A DNA stretch of 8,591 bases from CAWBRT01 sp050015355 (lineage in GTDB: Bacteria; Acidobacteriota; Terriglobia; Terriglobales; Acidobacteriaceae). The position numbers were made by a program, and so were the translations under genes. The stretch lies in assembly GCA_050015355.1 (NCBI GenBank), contig JBEKBO010000154.1, positions 1-8,591 of the forward strand, written 5' to 3'. This document shows positions 1-6,005 of the stretch, in pieces; the stretch's first letter is position 1, and each line of letters opens with the position of its first letter. The notes under the pieces are model-generated. The model worked only from the letters and a program-made list of their open reading frames with translations. It did not search any database and was not told the origin of the DNA.

Positions 1-34
1 TGCGCCGAAGATCATCGGAATAAGCTCGCGCCAT
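1..34 (-). CDS. IS630-like transposase, N-terminal fragment running off the window
   Basis: Reading leftward from an ATG at 34-32, the minus strand encodes MARAYSDDLRR with no stop before the window edge. From memory of the family, this resembles the opening of IS630-type DDE transposases, where a short basic start leads into a helix-turn-helix DNA-binding domain. Only 11 codons are visible, so neither the HTH nor the DDE catalytic core can be checked. No clear Shine-Dalgarno sequence precedes the ATG. The neighbour on the right is another transposase relic, which fits a spot where mobile elements accumulate. The call rests on a very short match and could be wrong. Confidence 0.42.
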   Translation of the reverse strand, partial: MARAYSDDLRR

Positions 35-118
35 CGTTGTCGTGTCGCAGGAGAACTCGCCATCCCCAGGGTAATTCACTCACCGAATCCAGGTATATAC
101 CTTCTAGGGAACCGGTCT

Positions 119-615
119 AGCTGCCACCGCAGGCAGCGAAAGTTCCAAGAACCGTGCCTCCGTGATTTATTTGTGCGATGCCTGGAGCAAACCCGGGTAC
201 GGTTTGGAATGCGTGTGTACGGCTTTGTGGTCATGCCTGAGCACGTTCACTTACTCGTCTCCGAGCCGGAGGAAGTTTACTGGCAAGTGCGGTGCAATCT
301 TTAAAGTTGGCGGTAGCCAAGCGCGCGGCTGCCGTCAGCCAGAGCGTACTGGCCCCGCCGTTCTGGCAGAAGCGATACTACGATCACAATATCCCCGACC
401 ACGAGAAATTCGTGGAAAAGCTTCGCTATATTCACCACAATCCGGTGACGCGCGGACTCGTCGAAAAGCCGGAAGATTGGGCCTGGAGTAGCTTTCGCCA
501 CTATGCGCGCGTCGAAGCGGGAATCGTCGAGATTGAGTCCGAGTGGACGGCGAGAAGACGAGAATTTGAAGTCCGCTTTAGCCCACCACCCCCCGAAGAA
601 ACTACCCCACGTTAG
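119..615 (+). pseudogene. REP-associated tyrosine transposase (RAYT, Y1/HUH family), frameshifted relic
   Basis: This is a relic of an IS200-like HUH transposase of the RAYT type, which nick and mobilise REP palindromes as single strands. The first part (119-274) reads SCHRRQRKF..., then LRDLFVRCLEQTRVRFGMRV, then VYGFVVMPEHVHLLVSEPEE. The HUH metal-binding motif is HVH at 242-250. That frame reaches a stop at 302-304. Homology continues one frame over from about 277 (LLASAVQSLKLAVAKR) to a TAG at 613-615. This second part includes FWQKRYYD, the presumed catalytic Tyr codon at 427-429 in YIHHNPV, and the conserved ending EKPEDWAWSSFRHYA...EIESEWTARR. The two halves fit one protein with a net one-base deletion near 275. 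No convincing N-terminus is visible upstream of about 119, although weak similarity may reach 86, so the 5' end also looks lost. Both catalytic motifs survive, but the gene cannot give an intact protein without frameshifting or a sequence error. Confidence 0.85.
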
Positions 616-637
616 CCAAAAACGGGCGAACGTGGGG
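605..637. repeat. REP-like palindrome overlapping the RAYT stop codon
   Basis: CCCCACGTT (605-613) is the exact reverse complement of AACGTGGGG (629-637). After one mismatch the stem continues with GCC (615-617) against GGC (625-627), leaving a loop of about seven bases. The transposase TAG (613-615) lies inside the left arm. Imperfect GC-rich hairpins beside a RAYT gene are the expected substrate of that transposase family. No T-run follows, so a simple intrinsic terminator is less likely. Confidence 0.7.
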
Positions 638-849
638 CACCAATACTTCCGAATGACTTGTGGGCCACCCGCCCGCTCTACGGTTGAAGAAATAAGAAAC
701 TTGTTTCCACCTTGGAGGAGCTCGCCGCTGATGGTACTACGGCTCGTCAAGTGTTGACCTAGAAACAAATGCAGCCCTTCGCATTCGCATGGACATCAAC
801 GGCCCGGTCGTGAACAATGAAAGAAGCAACACACAAAGAGGGTAAAGGG

Positions 850-1143
850 ATGGAGAGTGGGAACGAGAGATCGTTGCGGATCGACTCCAATGTGGAGCGC
901 GGCCGTGCAGTACGGATAACCGTGGACGGAGAAGCGATTCCGGCCTATGAGGGCGAGTCGGTGGCGGCGGCCATGCTGGCGTCGGGCCGGCGCGTCTTCC
1001 GGCACGCGGAGCATGACGGGCCGCGCGGAGTTTTTTGCGGCATGGGAATCTGCAATGAATGCATGGTGACCGTGGCCGACCTTGGCCACGTCAGGGCCTG
1101 CATCGCGACGGTGCGGGACGGCATGCGTGTGAGCACGCAATAG
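850..1143 (+). CDS. (2Fe-2S)-binding protein, HcnA-like small redox subunit
   Basis: This 97-residue protein is predicted to be the small electron-transfer subunit of a heteromeric FAD dehydrogenase, carrying a plant-ferredoxin-type [2Fe-2S] cluster. The cluster ligands are C63, C68, C71 and C84 (C-x4-C-x2-C-x12-C), within GVFCGMGICNECMVTV and VRAC. The length and the CGMGICNEC pattern match HcnA and the small subunits of opine and D-hydroxyproline dehydrogenases. I chose the ATG at 850 because GAGGG (838-842) lies seven bases upstream. The in-frame ATG at 817 has no such signal and would add 11 charged residues. The next gene, 69 bases downstream, encodes the usual FAD partner, so the two probably form one operon. 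The substrate cannot be told from this subunit. Glycine oxidation to cyanide would also need an HcnC-like oxidase, which is not seen here. Confidence 0.85.
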   Translation: MESGNERSLRIDSNVERGRAVRITVDGEAIPAYEGESVAAAMLASGRRVFRHAEHDGPRGVFCGMGICNECMVTVADLGHVRACIATVRDGMRVSTQ

Positions 1144-1187
1144 CAAAACCAGGGATGATCTAGAGAAAAAAGTATCCCTGGTTTTGC
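1143..1187. repeat. Perfect 14-bp inverted repeat in the redox operon spacer
   Basis: GCAAAACCAGGGAT (1143-1156) is exactly complementary to ATCCCTGGTTTTGC (1174-1187), with an A-rich 17-base loop. The left arm starts on the last base of the upstream stop codon. The right arm ends 11 bases before the AGGAGG ribosome site of the next gene. No T-run follows the stem. It could be an intercistronic RNA hairpin that sets subunit ratio or protects the upstream message, a partial terminator, or an inserted palindromic repeat. The sequence alone does not decide. Confidence 0.75.
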
Positions 1188-1212
1188 AGTGAGCGAATAG
1201 GAGGCGATTACC

Positions 1213-2619
1213 ATGCGCGAAGTTGAAATTGCCATCGTCGGCGGCGGACCGGCGGGTCTGGGCGCGGCACTGGAGGCAGCGAAAACCGGAGCCCAGGTGG
1301 TGCTGCTCGACGAATATCCCACTCTGGGCGGCCAGTTCTATAAGCAGGTTCCCGAGGCCTTCGCCGTGCGGAATCTGAAGGCGGAGAGCGACCAATTCGT
1401 GGAAGGGGTTGAGCTGGTCGAACGGGTGAAAAACTCCTCCGTCGAGTTTCTTGCGAACACGCTGGTTTGGTCGATTTTCCCCGACGGAACCCTCGGTCTC
1501 AGCCGTGAAGAGCGGACAGAGGAGCTGCGCGCCAAGAAGTTGATTCTGGCGCCCGGCGCGCAAGAGGTGCCGGTGGCTTTTCCGGGATGGACGCTGCCGG
1601 GGGTCATGATGGGAGGCGCCGCGCAATCGCTGCTGGTAACGCAGAGGGTGTTGCCGGGGCGCCGGGTGGTGCTCGCCGGCGTCGGTCCCCTGCAGTTAAA
1701 GGTCGCCAGTCAACTGCTAGACGCGGGAGCCACCGTGGTAGACATGCTGGAGGCCTCCAGCAAACCGCCGGTGTCGATGGAGAATGCACTGCGCTCCCTG
1801 GGCCACTGGGGCAAAATGCGCGAGGGAATGACCTACTGGATGAAGTTGAAGAAGGCGCGCGTTCCTTATCATCACAGCCATGTTCCTGTCCGCGCCCTGG
1901 GAAAGGAGCAACTGGAAGCGGTTGTGGTCGCCCAAGTGGATGAGGAATGGCGAGTGATCCCGGGAAGCGAGCGGACGCTGGAAGCCGATACCCTGTGTCT
2001 TTCCTACGGGTTTTTACCGGCCACGCAATTGACCCGCCTCGTGGACTGCCGGCTCGACTTCAATGAACGCGCCGGTGGGTGGGTCACGTGGCATGACCCC
2101 GATCAGCGCACCAGCGTCGAAGGAGTTTACGTGGCCGGCGAAGTCGGAGGCCTTGGCGGTTCCGAGGTGGCCCTCGAGGAAGGCAGGATCGCGGGACTCG
2201 CTGCCGCCCGCGCCCTGGGAAAGGCGGAGACCAGCGCCAGCCGGAAACAGGAAGCGGAGGCCCGCAAGCGGCTGACGCGTGCCCGTGAGTTTGCCGAACT
2301 GGCTTCGGGAATGATGCAACTCAAGCCCGCGCTGCTGGATTTGATCACCGATGACACGATTCTCTGCCGCTGCGAGAGCGTGCCGGCCACCCAGATTATT
2401 CAGGCGATAGGCGCCGAAGGCGACTGCACTCTGCGTGGAATAAAAGTTCAAACCCGCGCCGGAATGGGATCGTGCCAAGGTCGCATGTGCGGCCATCTGA
2501 TCTCCCGGCTGATCGCGAAGAAAACAGGCATGCCGCTGGAATCGATTCGCCCTGATACCGCGCGACCTCCGATCAAACCGGTGCCGTTGCGGGTGCTGGT
2601 GGATCACCTGGAAACGTAG
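1213..2619 (+). CDS. FAD-dependent oxidoreductase with C-terminal [2Fe-2S] BFD-like domain (HcnB-like)
   Basis: This 468-residue flavoprotein probably oxidises an amino or imino acid together with the upstream [2Fe-2S] subunit, passing electrons to a carrier. The N-terminus has a Rossmann FAD-binding motif GGGPAG (residues 10-15), followed by LLDEYPTLGGQFYKQ (31-45). A second dinucleotide fold starts near VVLAGVGPLQL (152-162). The FAD-closing segment GVYVAGEVGG lies at 304-313. The C-terminal BFD-like domain carries cluster ligands C385 and C387 (LCRCE) and C421 and C426 (GSCQGRMCG). This layout and length match HcnB, the OoxA/NoxA opine oxidase subunits and the large subunit of D-hydroxyproline dehydrogenase. 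The start is supported by AGGAGG (1199-1204), eight bases before the ATG. The gene converges on an MFS gene 51 bases downstream, with no obvious terminator between them. The exact substrate is unknown. A distant DHDPS-family gene (7411-8292) makes hydroxyproline breakdown one option. Confidence 0.88.
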   Translation: MREVEIAIVGGGPAGLGAALEAAKTGAQVVLLDEYPTLGGQFYKQVPEAFAVRNLKAESDQFVEGVELVERVKNSSVEFLANTLVWSIFPDGTLGLSREERTEELRAKKLILAPGAQEVPVAFPGWTLPGVMMGGAAQSLLVTQRVLPGRRVVLAGVGPLQLKVASQLLDAGATVVDMLEASSKPPVSMENALRSLGHWGKMREGMTYWMKLKKARVPYHHSHVPVRALGKEQLEAVVVAQVDEEWRVIPGSERTLEADTLCLSYGFLPATQLTRLVDCRLDFNERAGGWVTWHDPDQRTSVEGVYVAGEVGGLGGSEVALEEGRIAGLAAARALGKAETSASRKQEAEARKRLTRAREFAELASGMMQLKPALLDLITDDTILCRCESVPATQIIQAIGAEGDCTLRGIKVQTRAGMGSCQGRMCGHLISRLIAKKTGMPLESIRPDTARPPIKPVPLRVLVDHLET

Positions 2620-2670
2620 AGCAACGAGGGATTCCGCTGGGGCCCCGACGGGCGTGAGCTACTCAGCGCC

Positions 2671-3990
2671 TTACGCTTGCGACAGGGCAGTCTTATCCGC
2701 GCTTTCAGGCAGGCGCAATCCCAACTCGTCCGCCACCGAAAGTTCCGGATTGACGCCCAGCCACAAAAGCACCCCAACAACCAGGATGCCGCTGGCAACG
2801 ATGAAGGGATAGACCCACGAACCGGTAAATTGCAAGATGGCGCCAAAGACCAAGGGTGAAAGTGCCGAACCGATATTCCCTATAGAGTTCATCATGCCCG
2901 ACACGGTTCCGGCATATTCATGTCCCACGTCCAAACAGACAGCCCAATAAACCCCAACCGCCATTTCCAATCCAAACAGGGAACATGCGAGCAGGAAAAC
3001 CGCCATGTAGGCTGAGTGTGCCAGCGCCCCCGGTATCATGAAGGCCGCAGCCACCAACATGCCAGTCATGGCCACCACCCGGCGGGCGAATGTGCCGCGT
3101 CCGGTCCTGCGCCAGATTTTGTCGGACAGCCATCCGCCGAGCGTGTCGCCGATGGTGCCGGCCATCAATGGAAGACTGGCGAAGATACCCATCTTGATGA
3201 TGCTGAAGCCCCTGGCCTCGACAAGGTATGCGGGCAGCCACGTCAGATAGATCCAAATGACGTAGCAGTAGGTCGGATAGCTCAAACTGAGAAACCACAT
3301 GTTCTTACTCTTGAGCAGAGTTTTGAACTTCAGTTTCGGAATCTTCTTGCCTGATTTTCCTCCGTCGATAAGATCGATCTCGGCCTGGTTGACGCTGCCC
3401 CATCTTTGCGTGTACTCCGTTGGTTTGTCCCGGTACCAGAAATACCAGAAACCGGACCACACGAAACCAGTGATGGCAAATATGAAGAATACGGAGCGCC
3501 AACCCCAGCGCGCCATGATCATGGCTACGATGACCGGTGTAACCGCACCGCCAAATCGTGACGCTCCGTGCGTCACCCCTTGCGCGAATCCGCGCTCGGA
3601 GGACGGCATCCAGTGGGAGAACGCGCGCGTAGCGGTGGGAAACGCGCCCGCTTCTCCAACCCCGAACAACAGCCGTATCACCACCAGGGACGCCAGGCTC
3701 CAGGCCATCGCGGTTGCGGCGGTCATCAGAGACCAGAAAAACACGATCGCGGCAAGAATCTTGCGCGGCCCGAACTTATCGCTCAGCATGCCAATCGGGA
3801 TCTGAAATGACGAATAAGTCCAGGAAAACACCGACAACACAAGCCCCCACTGCAGCTTGTTCAGGCCGAAGTGTTTCATCATCAGCGGAGCCGCTACCGA
3901 GATGTTGACCCGGTCAAGATAGGTGATCAGATAGACCAGACACACGGCAAACAACACCAACCGTCGAACCCTTGTCGGCTTTTCAGTCAC
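2671..3990 (-). CDS. MFS transporter, ACS (anion:cation symporter) family
   Basis: This 439-residue inner-membrane protein, about 12 helices, is likely a proton-coupled importer of a small organic anion. ACS hallmarks are YLDRVNIS (24-31), the loop motif GMLSDKFGPRK (67-77), and GVGEAGAFPTATRAFSHWMP followed by SSERGFAQG (110-138). A second copy of the loop motif, GGWLSDKI, begins at 285. I chose the GTG at 3990 because AGAGGG lies about seven bases before it and the protein then has the usual family length. A longer reading from a TTG at 4170 would add 60 polar, low-quality residues, and a better use of that stretch is as promoter and leader. Known ACS members carry glucarate, galactonate, phthalate and similar acids, so the ligand here is open. 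It converges on the redox operon, and uptake of that operon's substrate is plausible but unproven. Confidence 0.87.
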   Translation of the reverse strand: MTEKPTRVRRLVLFAVCLVYLITYLDRVNISVAAPLMMKHFGLNKLQWGLVLSVFSWTYSSFQIPIGMLSDKFGPRKILAAIVFFWSLMTAATAMAWSLASLVVIRLLFGVGEAGAFPTATRAFSHWMPSSERGFAQGVTHGASRFGGAVTPVIVAMIMARWGWRSVFFIFAITGFVWSGFWYFWYRDKPTEYTQRWGSVNQAEIDLIDGGKSGKKIPKLKFKTLLKSKNMWFLSLSYPTYCYVIWIYLTWLPAYLVEARGFSIIKMGIFASLPLMAGTIGDTLGGWLSDKIWRRTGRGTFARRVVAMTGMLVAAAFMIPGALAHSAYMAVFLLACSLFGLEMAVGVYWAVCLDVGHEYAGTVSGMMNSIGNIGSALSPLVFGAILQFTGSWVYPFIVASGILVVGVLLWLGVNPELSVADELGLRLPESADKTALSQA

Positions 3991-4093
3991 GGAACTACCC
4001 TCTCTCTGTTGTCTTGGAGAACTTCGCGGTGCTGCTCTCTCGGCTGTATTGGTTCTTGCGATCGCTTTTCCGACAATACCGGATTCCCCCGGA

Positions 4094-4111
4094 TCGGAGG
4101 ATTCGGAGGAT
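4094..4111. repeat. Tandem 9-bp duplication in the MFS leader
   Basis: TCGGAGGAT occurs twice back to back (4094-4102 and 4103-4111). It lies in the leader between the candidate promoter at 4142-4170 and the ACS transporter start. It may be slipped-strand duplication or a tandem protein-binding site, and nothing visible distinguishes the two. The rest of the 229-base spacer 3991-4219 shows no gene. Confidence 0.5.
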
Positions 4112-4141
4112 AGTGATCGTGGTTTTATCTCTTGGAGAGGG

Positions 4142-4170
4142 AAGTTACCTGTCCGAACTATCCCAGTCAA
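4142..4170 (-). promoter_or_regulatory. Candidate sigma-70-like promoter for the ACS transporter
   Basis: On the minus strand a -35-like TTGACT (4170-4165) is followed after exactly 17 bases by a weaker -10-like TAACTT (4147-4142). Transcription would start near 4135, giving a leader of about 145 bases before the GTG at 3990. The -35 matches the consensus at five of six positions and the -10 at only three, so this is a reasonable but unproven site. Confidence 0.4.
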
Positions 4171-4219
4171 GCGCTATTTGCTGGCGACGGGAGAAGACCT
4201 TAGCACATTTAGCTAGCTT

Positions 4220-5713
4220 TTAATTGGAACCGGATTGCTGCGCGCAGGGCAAGCCGCCGGGTTGGTGGCCGCTGACGACGGTTCCAGCGTCGCGTTCGAG
4301 TTTGAAGCAATCGGCGATCGCCACCAAGGCAATTGCTCCGACCAGCAAAAATGCCAGATGGAAATCGGCGACTGTCAGATCCACCCCACTACGCGTAAGA
4401 GCGTGCGTAGTGGGGACCCCGGCCGCCGTGGCGGCCCTGCCGTGCACAAGGGCGGCAACGTGCAGAATCACGGCGCCAACCCCGACCCCCATGCCCATTG
4501 ACATCTGCGACACCGTGCTGAGGAAAGTGTTGGCCCGGGTCAGTTTCTCAGAGGGTATGTCGGCGAACGCAAGCGTAGTCAGGCTGGTGAACTGCATGGA
4601 GCGGCACAGACCGCCCAGGAACAAGACAGCGGCAATCAGCATCTTGGGCAGGTTGGCCGTCAGAAAGCTGCAGGCGGCAAGCGACAGCGCAGCCAGCACG
4701 CCATTGGCAATCAGTACGCTGCGGAACCCGAAGCGCCGCAGGATGGGCGACGTAAATGTCTTCATCCCGAGATTGCCTGCAAACAGAGCTATCATCAGCA
4801 GTCCGGAGGTAAACGCACTCATGCCGAAGCCCACCTGAAACATCATGGGCAGCAGAAACGGTGTGGTGCCAATGGCAACGCGAAACAGCGAGCCTCCGAA
4901 GATGACGGTCGCAAATGTCGGTATGCGAAGCGCCGATAAATCGATCAGCGGAAACGGATGGCGGCGGGCATGCAAGGCGACAAGGCCCGCGCACCCGATG
5001 CTAAGCGTCCAAAGAGCGCCGACCTTCAGCCACGCAATCGGCTGCTGCTCCATGAAGCCCAGGCCGTACATCAACGAGAAACAGGAGAGTCCGCTCAGCA
5101 GGAAACCCAGCCAGTCCAGCGGATTCCGCTCGTCCGTCCGATGGTTTGGAACGAGCACAAAGGTAAGCAGGATGCCGAGAACGCCAAGCGGAACATTCAG
5201 AAAAAAGATCCATCGCCAGGACGCATACGTGGTAATGAATCCGCCCACGGGAGGCCCGAGGATCGGCGCTACCAGCCCGGGCCAGACGATGTAGGCGATC
5301 GACTGCATGAGGTCTTTCTTCTCGGTATTGCGGAGCACGACCAGGCGGCCCACGGGCACCATCATGGCTCCGCCAAAGCCTTGCAGAACCCGCGCGGCGG
5401 TGAATTGCCAAAGCTGATTGCTCAGTCCGCAGAGAATCGAGGAGAGCGTGAAGATGGCGATCGCCGCGGCAAATACCGTCCGCGAGCCAAATCGGTCGGC
5501 AACCCATCCGCTGATCGGAATGAAGACGGCCAGCGTCAACATGTATGCGGTCATGCCCGCGCTGAGAGCGATTGGAGTCGTACGCAGCGCCGGCGCCATC
5601 TGCGGCAGCGCAGTCGCAATCACCGTCCCGTCCAGGTTTTCCATGAAGAAAGCGCCGGCCACGAGCAGGGCAATCAGTACGAATCTTTGGCGTTGAAAAA
5701 TCATTGGCAGCAT
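4220..5713 (-). CDS. MFS transporter, DHA2 (14-helix drug:proton antiporter) family
   Basis: This inner-membrane protein of about 497 residues is predicted to export drugs or metabolites in exchange for protons. DHA2 hallmarks appear in order: FFMENLDGTVIATALPQM (22-39), loop motif GWVADRFGSRT (69-79), ARVLQGFGGAMMVPVGR (107-123), and GPPVGGFI (153-160) leading into WRWIFFLNVPLG. It resembles MdtD-like members. The start is uncertain. ATG codons at 5713 and 5704 and a TTG at 5731 all fit, and only the TTG has a weak GGAAT before it; I chose the ATG at 5713. A candidate promoter lies just upstream (5758-5787). Between the last two helices the gene carries a perfect 11-bp palindrome that is translated in frame (residues about 433-444, GVPTTHALTRSG). 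This looks like an insertion into a periplasmic or cytoplasmic loop. No regulator gene is adjacent and no operon partner is evident. Confidence 0.87.
   Translation of the reverse strand: MLPMIFQRQRFVLIALLVAGAFFMENLDGTVIATALPQMAPALRTTPIALSAGMTAYMLTLAVFIPISGWVADRFGSRTVFAAAIAIFTLSSILCGLSNQLWQFTAARVLQGFGGAMMVPVGRLVVLRNTEKKDLMQSIAYIVWPGLVAPILGPPVGGFITTYASWRWIFFLNVPLGVLGILLTFVLVPNHRTDERNPLDWLGFLLSGLSCFSLMYGLGFMEQQPIAWLKVGALWTLSIGCAGLVALHARRHPFPLIDLSALRIPTFATVIFGGSLFRVAIGTTPFLLPMMFQVGFGMSAFTSGLLMIALFAGNLGMKTFTSPILRRFGFRSVLIANGVLAALSLAACSFLTANLPKMLIAAVLFLGGLCRSMQFTSLTTLAFADIPSEKLTRANTFLSTVSQMSMGMGVGVGAVILHVAALVHGRAATAAGVPTTHALTRSGVDLTVADFHLAFLLVGAIALVAIADCFKLERDAGTVVSGHQPGGLPCAQQSGSN
4384..4415. repeat. 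REP-like palindrome inserted in frame in the DHA2 transporter gene
   Basis: CCCCACTACGC (4384-4394) is the exact reverse complement of GCGTAGTGGGG (4405-4415), with a 10-base loop. Its outer arms CCCCAC and GTGGGG are the same as those of the hairpin on the RAYT stop codon at 605-637. It is wholly inside coding sequence, is read through without a stop, and falls in the loop before the last transmembrane helix (LTVADFHLAFLLVGAI). Membership of the same repeat family is inferred from the arms only. Confidence 0.65.
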
Positions 5714-5757
5714 CCGGCCAGGGCCGGGCAAACTCGATTCCGTATTTCTGCAAGACC

Positions 5758-5787
5758 ATCATAGCCGGTCGCACTTTCCGGCAACAA
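5758..5787 (-). promoter_or_regulatory. Candidate sigma-70-like promoter for the DHA2 transporter
   Basis: On the minus strand a good -10-like TATGAT (5763-5758) sits 18 bases after a weak -35-like TTGTTG (5787-5782). The predicted transcript start near 5750 leaves a leader of roughly 20-45 bases, depending on which start codon is used. The rest of the 5714-6005 spacer holds no convincing gene, only the repeats listed separately. Confidence 0.35.
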
Positions 5788-5923
5788 TCGAGAACAGTTT
5801 CCGCGTTGGCCGCCGCTGCTCGAACGTCAGCTACGATTGCGCTCTGGCGATTGTCCGGAACAGGGAGGCCGCGCAGCCCGGCCGCGGCACTCGACATGGC
5901 TGCGTTTACCGACTGCGTTTATT

Positions 5924-5953
5924 TATTTGAGAGAAGTGTATTTGAGAGAAGTG
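5924..5953. repeat. Perfect 15-bp tandem duplication
   Basis: TATTTGAGAGAAGTG occurs twice in direct succession (5924-5938 and 5939-5953). It lies between the DHA2 transporter start and the TSUP gene end. It is AT-richer than its surroundings. A recent slippage duplication or a pair of binding sites are both possible. Confidence 0.6.
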
Positions 5954-5963
5954 CTTTAGGCTC

Positions 5964-5986
5964 GCGATTGCAATCGCTCGGCCGAG
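5964..5986. repeat. Two abutting perfect palindromes
   Basis: GCGATTGCAATCGC (5964-5977) is a perfect 14-bp palindrome without spacer. It shares its last base with CTCGGCCGAG (5977-5986), a perfect 10-bp palindrome. They lie about 20 bases beyond the TSUP stop and 250 bases upstream of the DHA2 start. Spacerless palindromes of this size suit dimeric DNA-binding proteins, but no regulator gene is present to assign them to. Confidence 0.55.
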
Positions 5987-6005
5987 GCACGCCCCAGCCA
6001 AGATT

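Noticed and set aside
754..782. TTGACC at 754-759 as the -35 of the redox operon promoter
   Set aside because: No acceptable -10 hexamer at 16-18 bases. The operon promoter could not be placed.
796..1626. Long minus-strand open frame opposite the redox operon
   Set aside because: It lies antisense to two genes with clear family motifs and ribosome sites, and its translation has an arginine- and histidine-rich shadow composition.
2014..2607. Minus-strand open frame inside the flavoprotein gene
   Set aside because: Antisense to the BFD-domain end of the flavoprotein. It shows no family features and is a GC-rich shadow.
2620..2670. GGGGCCCC at 2639-2646 as a bidirectional terminator between the convergent genes
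   Set aside because: The palindrome is short, cannot form a proper loop and has no T-run on either strand.
4958..5764. Plus-strand 268-codon open frame over the DHA2 gene
   Set aside because: Its composition (many Arg, Gln, Glu, His) is that of an antisense shadow of a membrane-protein gene.
5001..5897. Minus-strand 298-codon frame overlapping the start of the DHA2 gene
   Set aside because: Most of it is an out-of-frame reading of the transporter. The upstream 60 codons show no recognisable family.
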